Shown here in pieces: positions 1 to 5,260 of a DNA stretch of 7,311 bases. The stretch's first letter is position 1; every line of letters starts with the position of its first letter. The notes beneath the pieces were generated by a model. It did not search any database and was not told the DNA's origin. It worked only from the letters and a program-made list of their open reading frames with translations. The translations under genes were made by a program, and so were the position numbers. This DNA comes from Armatimonadota bacterium (lineage in GTDB: Bacteria; Armatimonadota; Chthonomonadetes; Chthonomonadales; Chthonomonadaceae), in the NCBI GenBank assembly GCA_026392135.1, contig JAPLCR010000069.1:1-7311 (forward strand), given 5' to 3'.

Positions 1-12
1 AGGGCAATACTA

Positions 13-2232
13 CTACTCTTCATTATGCCGCTCCAAATCTGCTTTTAGTATTTTGGGCTTGTTCTGTTCTCGTGAGAACCACAAATAGCCTACGCACCCC
101 AATATACCGCCGAGGGCGAGTAGTGATATGAACAGTCCAATCCTGAAGGCGGCAGGCTGATAGGTCAGCGTCACAGTATGCCTCCCTACAGGAATTGCCA
201 TGCCAAAAATGGCTTCGTCTGTGCGATATAACCTGAGCGGAGTACCGTCACAGTCTGCTTTCCAACCCGGATATGCCGCCAAAGAGACGACGAGGAAGGA
301 GGGCTTATCGCCTGAATCCACCGTAAAAACTAGCCGATCGGTTTTGCGTTGCTCACTCTTGACGGTATTGGTTGGGCTGTTGGTGACTGCACTTCCTTCC
401 AGAGCCTCTAGTTCGGCGACAGGCTTACTGTCGTCTCCCAAAGTAACAACTGCTTCAAGAGCAGGATTAAAAGCGGGGTCGGTAAGCGTTGCTAGAATTC
501 GCCGCCTTCCTTCTACTCGCCGCACTGACCTTACAAGCCACGCCTCACCAAGACTATCGCGATTATGATATGCCTTCATGCCCCCTTGAGTGGTTAGGTG
601 CTTCAAGCGTGCGTTGAAGACATCCTCCTCCGTTACCTGTATGAGCGTCGTACCGTTCAAGAGGCTCATTAACCGCGTTGCGATAGGCTCTCCCCTGTCC
701 AGTTCGAGAGTTATCAAACCCTCCAAGATTAGCGGTGCAGCGACAGGAACCGGCTCATAACCATAGACCATTTCAGTGCCATAACGCATTCCGATGTTCG
801 GAATCAGTGTGTTCATGAATGCCTGCATTGTTCGCCTATCGTTGCGCCCATAATCGTTGTAGTTTACATATCTGCGCCACAGATTGACATAGTGCGGAAT
901 ATAGAGCCGCCCCCCTCTATTGAGGTGAGTCTGTGCAATTTGTGGAACATAGTCCAACTGTTGATAGGGAATCGTAGGATTCCACTCTGGGCTGTAGGCT
1001 ATTAAGGGAAGAGCGACACCGCAGACTAAAACTGCCCCTTTTATAAACCCGCTTTTCTCGACAAATGCCTTCGCACCAATGCCAGTAAGAAAGGCAAATG
1101 CCACTGTCGTAAGATAGAGAAATCGAGCAGGATCATGGAATCGGCTTAACCCCGGCAAGTAGTAGAACGCGAGCCAAAACAGCCCTCCGTGCATTCCAAA
1201 TGCAAGCCACATTGAGACAGCCGCAACCACAAACCAGAACGCTACTACGCGCCGTTTTCTAAACGACTTTACCGCCACACCAATAAAGAGGATGGGTAGC
1301 CAGCCGATGAACAGGGCAGGCTCCCAAGCATTTCCCCTCTCTCGGTAGTCACTGGTTGCAGGATGCCCCCAGTAGTGCGGCAATATCAGAGTGAGAAGAT
1401 GTTTAGGCTCCAGATAGAATCGATTTGCCTCCTTTACATCCATCTCTACGCGTGGGCTTTCGCGTGTTAGTTGTAGTACAGGAAGCACTTGTACAGCACT
1501 CAGTGCAATGCCCCATAAGAGTGCTAAAACCAGAGGAAAGAGACTCCTTATCCACCACTTGACAATCTTCTCTGGCTCTTGTAAAGATGCGAAATCCCAT
1601 AACCGTAAAAGCGTGTAGACCGTGCCTATCCCTAAAATGAAATACGCCATCTGCGGGTGTGCCGCAAGAACGAGCAAGCCTACTGTAAGCGCGATTTTGA
1701 CGCAGCTTTTGATATGGGGAGCGTCTAGCTGTTTATCTATTAATAGTAGTAGGAGCGGGCAGAACGGAGCAGACAATACCATCGGGGGAAACTGTAGGCG
1801 GGCGATTATACAGGCACTTCCCATATAGGTCATACCGCCCATTAACGAAGCCCACCCAGAGCGCGTCCATCGAAATAGAAAGTGGTAGAAGAAGATGCCG
1901 CACAGTAGTATCGACACAAAGCAGACTATATTGAGATACAGCCATGCGGGAACGTAAGCCAATAGCGGCGTTGTCGGAAAGAAGACCCACATCTGAGGGT
2001 TTCCTACAAATGGCTGCCCGCCCAGAAGGTAGGGATTCCAGAGAGGTATCTGTCCTTGAAGGAGCATCTCTCTCTCAAAGTGGTGCATGGGTTCAAAATA
2101 GAGAAGAATATCACCCCAATAGAGTGCTCTTCCTTGCAAGAGAGGCAGTAGGAGGAGTATGTCAAAGAGCAGAAAGACAAGGTAAGCGCGGAAATTTCGA
2201 TTAATTCCAGTATCGCGGAAGGCTTTATACAT
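13..2232 (-). CDS. YfhO-family multi-pass membrane protein (GT-C-like)
   Basis: Large integral membrane protein of 739 aa. The N-terminal half has about a dozen hydrophobic segments (first at about 15-34, then clusters to about residue 413). A long extracytoplasmic-looking region follows, with one last membrane segment at about 696-718. Family hallmarks are a first-loop YWGD (38-41) with acidic residues, PLWNPYLLGGQPFVGNPQ (63-80), RFHDPARF (364-371), and a C-terminal beta-rich part with AAYPGWKA just before the last helix. YfhO in Bacillus subtilis is linked to lipoteichoic-acid glycosylation; in most other bacteria the substrate is unknown, so transfer of a sugar from a lipid carrier outside the membrane is inference. 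The start is uncertain. An in-frame TTG at 2271 would add 13 residues, but it lies only about 6 nt from the predicted transcription start, so ATG 2232 is preferred. Neither start has a clear Shine-Dalgarno. No polysaccharide genes flank it here. Confidence 0.85.
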   Translation of the reverse strand: MYKAFRDTGINRNFRAYLVFLLFDILLLLPLLQGRALYWGDILLYFEPMHHFEREMLLQGQIPLWNPYLLGGQPFVGNPQMWVFFPTTPLLAYVPAWLYLNIVCFVSILLCGIFFYHFLFRWTRSGWASLMGGMTYMGSACIIARLQFPPMVLSAPFCPLLLLLIDKQLDAPHIKSCVKIALTVGLLVLAAHPQMAYFILGIGTVYTLLRLWDFASLQEPEKIVKWWIRSLFPLVLALLWGIALSAVQVLPVLQLTRESPRVEMDVKEANRFYLEPKHLLTLILPHYWGHPATSDYRERGNAWEPALFIGWLPILFIGVAVKSFRKRRVVAFWFVVAAVSMWLAFGMHGGLFWLAFYYLPGLSRFHDPARFLYLTTVAFAFLTGIGAKAFVEKSGFIKGAVLVCGVALPLIAYSPEWNPTIPYQQLDYVPQIAQTHLNRGGRLYIPHYVNLWRRYVNYNDYGRNDRRTMQAFMNTLIPNIGMRYGTEMVYGYEPVPVAAPLILEGLITLELDRGEPIATRLMSLLNGTTLIQVTEEDVFNARLKHLTTQGGMKAYHNRDSLGEAWLVRSVRRVEGRRRILATLTDPAFNPALEAVVTLGDDSKPVAELEALEGSAVTNSPTNTVKSEQRKTDRLVFTVDSGDKPSFLVVSLAAYPGWKADCDGTPLRLYRTDEAIFGMAIPVGRHTVTLTYQPAAFRIGLFISLLALGGILGCVGYLWFSREQNKPKILKADLERHNEE

Positions 2233-2266
2233 AGGGAAAAATGGTCTCAACGCGCTCGGTAAGGGG

Positions 2267-2272
2267 TACAAT
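2267..2272 (+). promoter_or_regulatory. Possible -10 box for the phosphorylase gene
   Basis: TACAAT on the plus strand lies 34 bp upstream of the phosphorylase ATG. The region 16-18 bp upstream of it has no good -35 box, so this is tentative. If it is used, the leader would be about 28 nt without a Shine-Dalgarno, and this promoter would face the minus-strand promoter in the same short gap. Confidence 0.25.
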
Positions 2273-2283
2273 TAGTGTGGAGT

Positions 2284-2313
2284 AGTATAGCACTTGCTTC
2301 GCCAATATGTCAA
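2284..2313 (-). promoter_or_regulatory. Sigma70-type promoter of the yfhO-like gene
   Basis: Read on the minus strand, a perfect TTGACA (-35, 2313-2308) and TATACT (-10, 2289-2284) are separated by 18 bp. Transcription would start near 2277, leaving about 45 nt of leader before ATG 2232. The -35 box overlaps the ATG start codon of the divergent phosphorylase (2307-2309). This is a motif match only, with no experimental support. Confidence 0.6.
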
Positions 2314-3086
2314 ACGAGAGGGCAGATACTTTGATTGAAACAAATGTAGCTATTATCGGAGGCACAGGATTCGAGAGCGTACCGCCGGAGATATTCGCTG
2401 AAACCGTGGAAGTGACAACACGTGCCGGCGTGGTCTCTGTGTTGAGTCTATCGCATAACTATGTGGAGCCTAGTAAAATCTACTTTCTTCCTCGCCACGG
2501 TGCAGACCACTCCATTCCACCCCATCAAATCAACTATACCGCAAATATCCTCGCACTCAAGGAGTTGGGGGTCGGGTATATCTTGGCGACAAACGCTGTC
2601 GGCTCGTTACGCCTCGACCTCCCTCCCTCTACTCTTGTTCTCTTCGACGACTTTATCGATTTTACTTCCCAACGCCCTAAAACGCTGTTCGCGCAAGGCG
2701 ACGCATGGCGGCATACAGATTTCACACAGCCGTACAGCCCACTTTTGCGCGGTATTATTCTGCAAGCCGCAGAGGAAGCGAACGTCGCCATTCACCCTAA
2801 AGGAACGTATCTCTGCGTGGAGGGTCCCCGCTTTGAGTCCCCCGCGGAGATACGCACCTTCGCCCAGTGGGGTGCGGACGTGGTAGGCATGACGGGGTTG
2901 CCGGAAGCGGTATTTGCAAAAGAGGCGGGTATCCACTACTCAGGACTGGGCATCGTCACTAACTACGCGGCAGGTATGGAGGCGGAGCCTATCTCGCATG
3001 AGAAGAACTCTCTTATTACGGAGAGTACCACCCCGCTAGTGCGCGAGCTCCTGCTTTTCGCCGCCTCGTTTCTGTTTCCGAATTAG
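2307..3086 (+). CDS. Purine / S-methyl-5'-thioinosine phosphorylase (PNP/MTAP family)
   Basis: Cytosolic nucleoside phosphorylase of 259 aa, close to the usual length of the trimeric PNP/MTAP family. It cleaves a purine (or 5'-methylthio-purine) nucleoside with phosphate to give the free base and (methylthio)ribose-1-phosphate. Motifs in order: the phosphate-binding IIGGTGFE (16-23); LPRHGADHSIPPHQINYTAN (61-80), which contains the family RHG; ATNAVGSLR (94-102); VEGPRFES (171-178); and VGMTGLPE (193-200), which carries the ribose/methylthio-site Met195. The base-specificity loop reads VTNYAAGM (217-224). Asn219 stands where adenine-specific MTAP has Asp (human TDYDCW), which points to 6-oxopurines such as methylthioinosine, inosine or guanosine. 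The start is ATG without a Shine-Dalgarno. An alternative TTG at 2331 has a GAGAGG nine nt upstream and would leave the fold intact. The gene is divergent from the yfhO-like gene and monocistronic here. Confidence 0.9.
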   Translation: MSNERADTLIETNVAIIGGTGFESVPPEIFAETVEVTTRAGVVSVLSLSHNYVEPSKIYFLPRHGADHSIPPHQINYTANILALKELGVGYILATNAVGSLRLDLPPSTLVLFDDFIDFTSQRPKTLFAQGDAWRHTDFTQPYSPLLRGIILQAAEEANVAIHPKGTYLCVEGPRFESPAEIRTFAQWGADVVGMTGLPEAVFAKEAGIHYSGLGIVTNYAAGMEAEPISHEKNSLITESTTPLVRELLLFAASFLFPN

Positions 3087-3095
3087 GAACGTATG

Positions 3096-4427
3096 CTACT
3101 CTTCCAAAGCCATCACTCCCTCAATCGGCGCAGGTTTGCCCTGTCGAAGTGCGGTTAGCCAGTCACCGTAGCACCTTCTATTGTATACGCCATGAGCGTC
3201 ATTTCGATCATTATGTTCGCCCCTAGGTAGCAGGATAATCTCTTTAGCACCCTTCACCTGATTCATCGCCGCGAGGATACCCGCAGGAGGGCAGGTCTGG
3301 TCGATTAAACCGATACCGACTAGCACTGGACAGCGAATGCGAGAAGCGAAATTGACCACATCGAAATAGCGACTTGCCTCGCGCACACGCGTTTCGTCTC
3401 TCCCCTTCGTCCAATAGTACCACTTGGGCCAACCCGGGTCACGCCCTGCGTCGGGTCCTAGCATATCGCACCCTGCAGGTACGCTAGCGAGAGCCGCTGT
3501 AATTTGGGGGTGAATACCTGCTGTCACCAGCGTCTGTTGTCCACCCTGACTGCCTCCCATTACGACAAGTGTCTTACCGTCCCAATCAGCACGCTCTGTA
3601 AGGTACTGCGCCGCCCGATAGCAAGAGAGGTACATCCGTAAAAAGTAGCTCGTCTCGCGGTCATCGTTACCAATCGCCGGATAGTCGCGAAGTGCGCCCG
3701 CGGACTGTTCTCGATAGAACTCTTGCGGTTGATCAATGGGTAGATCGTGAGCCTCAATGTTGAGAACAAGCCAGCCCTCACTCGCCCTATCCGTCACCCA
3801 AGGTTTACTCAACCCATAGACACCCGCCCACTGAACAATGAGGAGTGCCGGAAACTTCTTTCCTTCAATTGGACGCGCTACCTGCCCCTGAATATGAGTA
3901 CCGCGTATGTTGTCCATTTTGATCTTCCAATAGGCTATGTTGGGCTTATTTGACTCACCAACCTCCAAAACGGGATGTGCAGGAACCGCGTTCAGCTCCT
4001 TAATCTTCGCCTTCCAGAAAGCATCAAAGTCCTTGGGACGTTTAGACGACGGTGTAACCTTATCGGGTGAGAACACGACTCCGCCTTGCGCTCGATACTC
4101 TCCGCCATTTTTCGTCTTAACCCTGACCTCGAGAAGGACGGTATTGGGGGTCTTCAGTTGCGTTTCCAAAGTGGCATACCCGTTAGCAAACACAATGTTG
4201 CCTTTGCTAATCTCTGTCTTCCCCCCTGCCCTCGTGACAAACGTACAGGTATCAACCGTCTCACCCTCACCATACCAATGAATACTCCACCGTGCTGTCT
4301 CCTCCGCCTTATATACTCCATCCGCATGGTCGGAGTTGACAACTAAGCGTTGCGCGTGCGTCACCACGCCCCAACTTATCACGATAGCCACAAAAATGGC
4401 TCTCATCAAACGATTCAAAGTCATCAT
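3096..4427 (-). CDS. Secreted acetylxylan-esterase-like hydrolase (CE7 / AXE1 family)
   Basis: Secreted alpha/beta-hydrolase of 443 aa. Residues 1-25 form a signal peptide: Arg at 6 and 9, a hydrophobic core at 10-22, and THA before a likely cut at 25/26. Residues about 26-125 look like an all-beta, Ig-like accessory domain. The catalytic part opens with the CE7-type RPKDFDAFW (130-138). The nucleophile is Ser293 in GGSQGG (291-296); the acid is probably Asp376 in GLIDQTCPP and the base His405 in RGEHN. The likely role is removing acetyl groups from xylan or small sugar esters outside the cytoplasm. The RGQ motif usual in CE7 is absent; the equivalent strand end reads NIEAHDLP (223-230). ATG 4427 (or the next ATG at 4424) is chosen over a GTG at 4448 because AAGGGGAG lies just upstream. 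The gene converges on the phosphorylase with 9 bp between stops. The fold and family are firm; the substrate is not. Confidence 0.85.
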   Translation of the reverse strand: MMTLNRLMRAIFVAIVISWGVVTHAQRLVVNSDHADGVYKAEETARWSIHWYGEGETVDTCTFVTRAGGKTEISKGNIVFANGYATLETQLKTPNTVLLEVRVKTKNGGEYRAQGGVVFSPDKVTPSSKRPKDFDAFWKAKIKELNAVPAHPVLEVGESNKPNIAYWKIKMDNIRGTHIQGQVARPIEGKKFPALLIVQWAGVYGLSKPWVTDRASEGWLVLNIEAHDLPIDQPQEFYREQSAGALRDYPAIGNDDRETSYFLRMYLSCYRAAQYLTERADWDGKTLVVMGGSQGGQQTLVTAGIHPQITAALASVPAGCDMLGPDAGRDPGWPKWYYWTKGRDETRVREASRYFDVVNFASRIRCPVLVGIGLIDQTCPPAGILAAMNQVKGAKEIILLPRGEHNDRNDAHGVYNRRCYGDWLTALRQGKPAPIEGVMALEE

Positions 4428-4432
4428 CTTAT

Positions 4433-4440
4433 CTCCCCTT
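4433..4440 (-). promoter_or_regulatory. Strong Shine-Dalgarno of the CE7 esterase
   Basis: AAGGGGAG on the minus strand ends 5 nt before ATG 4427 and 8 nt before ATG 4424. It would lie inside the coding sequence if GTG 4448 were used. This decides the start in favour of the tandem ATGs, which also gives a normal-length signal peptide. Confidence 0.75.
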
Positions 4441-4462
4441 CGTACCACATACTGCTTCTTGA

Positions 4463-4468
4463 ATTATA
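4463..4468 (-). promoter_or_regulatory. Promoter -10 box of the CE7 esterase
   Basis: A consensus TATAAT on the minus strand, preceded by GGG, lies 35 bp upstream of ATG 4427. It predicts a start near 4456 and a leader of about 29 nt that contains the Shine-Dalgarno. The -35 region 16-18 bp upstream (around 4486-4491, TTACTT) is poor, but the DNA further upstream (about 4487-4550) is AT-rich and could act like an UP element. Confidence 0.5.
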
Positions 4469-4552
4469 CCCGTGAAGGCTTCCATAAGTAAGTGTCTTTC
4501 AAATATGTCCGATAATATATTGTAAATAAGAACAAAAGACCAATAAGTAGAC

Positions 4553-4598
4553 AAAATTTTTACAGGTAGCCCCCTAGGGGGCTACCTGTAAAAATTTT
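4553..4598. repeat. Perfect 46-bp palindrome (terminator or REP-like)
   Basis: The two 23-nt arms are exact reverse complements with no spacer, centred between 4575 and 4576 at CCCCTAGGGG. The structure is modular: an AAAATTTTT edge, a TACAGGTAGC shoulder, a GC core and then the mirror image. As RNA it could fold on either strand into a stem of about 21 bp with a CUAG loop. It lies 45 bp past the stop of the gmhB-like gene and upstream of the esterase promoter, where a terminator is expected. It is not classical, because U runs precede and A runs follow the GC stem; only the outermost UUUU could act as the U tract. A repetitive palindromic element or a protein-binding site are alternatives. 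Confidence 0.8.
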
Positions 4599-4599
4599 C

Positions 4600-4616
4600 G
4601 CGGCGCGAAGCACCGC
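4600..4616 (-). terminator. Short GC-rich hairpin after the gmhB-like gene
   Basis: On the minus-strand transcript, GCGGUGC pairs with GCGCCGC across a UUC loop (7 bp, one G-U wobble). The plus-strand equivalent would have a C-A mismatch, so the fold favours the minus-strand RNA. It lies 27 bp past the stop of the gmhB-like gene and is followed by GAAAA and then a run of five U. The A-rich gap before the U run makes this an imperfect intrinsic terminator; it may work together with the adjoining palindrome. Confidence 0.4.
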
Positions 4617-4642
4617 ATCACTTCAACCTATGAAACCCATTC

Positions 4643-5197
4643 TCAACCACACAATGCACACAACCAACCCGCCGCTTCCGCTATATCTTCAAAAACACGT
4701 TCGGGATGAGGAAGAGGCATTGCTTCGATGTCAGCACGTTTGGTATGCCCTGTCAACACTATTCCGGTGTATGCCTGAACCGCCTCCCCTGCCACTATAT
4801 CCCGATGACTATCACCCAAAACCCAACAGTGGCTTAAATCTAATCCATGTTCCTGAGCAGCCTGCAAAAGCAGACCCGCCTTTGGCTTTCGGCACTTGCA
4901 CTCCGCTTCGGGTGTATGAGGACAGTAGTAAATACCCTCCAATCGCCCCCCCGCCCTCTCGATTTCCTCTACCAAACGTTTATGTATTCTGTCTAGCGTC
5001 TCAAGACTAAGATAGCCTCGCCCTACCCCAGCCTGGTTAGTAAAAAGAAAAACGCGCCATCCGTACGCGTTCAGCCTTGCTATGGCTTCGCACGCGCCGG
5101 GCAGTATCTGTAAAGCTCCTGGATCTACAATATACTTTCCAGTCTCCGCTGTCACAACACCGTCTCTATCCAAAAATACGACTCTCTCCATTCGCAT
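4643..5197 (-). CDS. gmhB: HAD-IIIA phosphatase, GmhB / HisB-N type
   Basis: Cytosolic Mg-dependent phosphatase of 184 aa, the normal length for GmhB. Motif I is VFLDRDGVV (7-15), with nucleophile Asp10 and acid/base Asp12. Motif II is LFTNQAG (51-57). The zinc site is Cys92-Pro-His94 and Cys100-Lys-Cys102, followed by RKPKAG (103-108). Motif IV is LGDSHRD (127-133). GmhB removes a phosphate from heptose 1,7-bisphosphate on the way to ADP- or GDP-heptose for surface glycans. The zinc loop here is the short CxHx5CxC form also seen in the HisB histidinol-phosphatase domain, so that function cannot be excluded; no heptose or histidine genes are visible nearby. An in-frame TTG at 5260, directly after the M48 stop, would add 21 residues ahead of motif I. 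ATG 5197 is preferred because AGGAAAG precedes it. The gene is last in the cluster with the M48 gene, 63 bp downstream of its stop. Confidence 0.82.
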   Translation of the reverse strand: MRMERVVFLDRDGVVTAETGKYIVDPGALQILPGACEAIARLNAYGWRVFLFTNQAGVGRGYLSLETLDRIHKRLVEEIERAGGRLEGIYYCPHTPEAECKCRKPKAGLLLQAAQEHGLDLSHCWVLGDSHRDIVAGEAVQAYTGIVLTGHTKRADIEAMPLPHPERVFEDIAEAAGWLCALCG

Positions 5198-5201
5198 TGC
5201 T

Positions 5202-5208
5202 CTTTCCT
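5202..5208 (-). promoter_or_regulatory. Shine-Dalgarno of the gmhB-like gene
   Basis: AGGAAAG on the minus strand places AGGA 7 nt before ATG 5197. It favours this start over the TTG at 5260 and the ATG at 5191 (13 nt spacing), and puts motif I seven residues from the N-terminus as is usual in the family. Confidence 0.65.
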
Positions 5209-5260
5209 GAACCTGCCTCTGGGTGGTTATTTTATTCAATCGCGAGATGTCGATTGACAA

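Larger units (their letters stand above)
4449..4642. other. AT-rich intergenic spacer between gmhB-like and CE7 genes
   Basis: The longest non-coding stretch in the window. Read on the minus strand it holds, in order, the GC-rich hairpin (4600-4616), the 46-bp palindrome (4553-4598), an AT-rich tract (about 4484-4552) and the -10 box of the esterase. I see no convincing small ORF, tRNA or other RNA gene in it. Confidence 0.6.

Noticed and set aside
200..568. 122-codon open frame opposite the yfhO-like gene
   Set aside because: It is a low-complexity Ser/Arg/Thr-rich antisense frame overlapping the conserved C-terminal domain of YfhO.
2461..2886. 141-codon open frame inside the phosphorylase gene
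   Set aside because: It is the +1 shadow of a gene with clear PNP/MTAP motifs.
3221..3235. CCCCTAGGTAGC resembling the centre of the palindrome
   Set aside because: It lies inside the esterase coding region, only the central bases match, and it has no mirrored arm.
4443..4552. AT-rich spacer considered as an origin, attachment site or small RNA
   Set aside because: I found no DnaA-box cluster, no long direct repeats and no promoter/terminator pair framing an RNA; only short ATAAG-type matches recur, as expected in AT-rich DNA.
4553..4598. Palindrome considered as a transposon end or MITE
   Set aside because: No transposase, second copy or clear target-site duplication is visible in the window, so a mobile element cannot be supported here.
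4630..5010. 126-codon open frame on the plus strand
   Set aside because: It is antisense to the phosphatase gene, whose HAD motifs are complete. The plus-strand product is proline-rich without family features.
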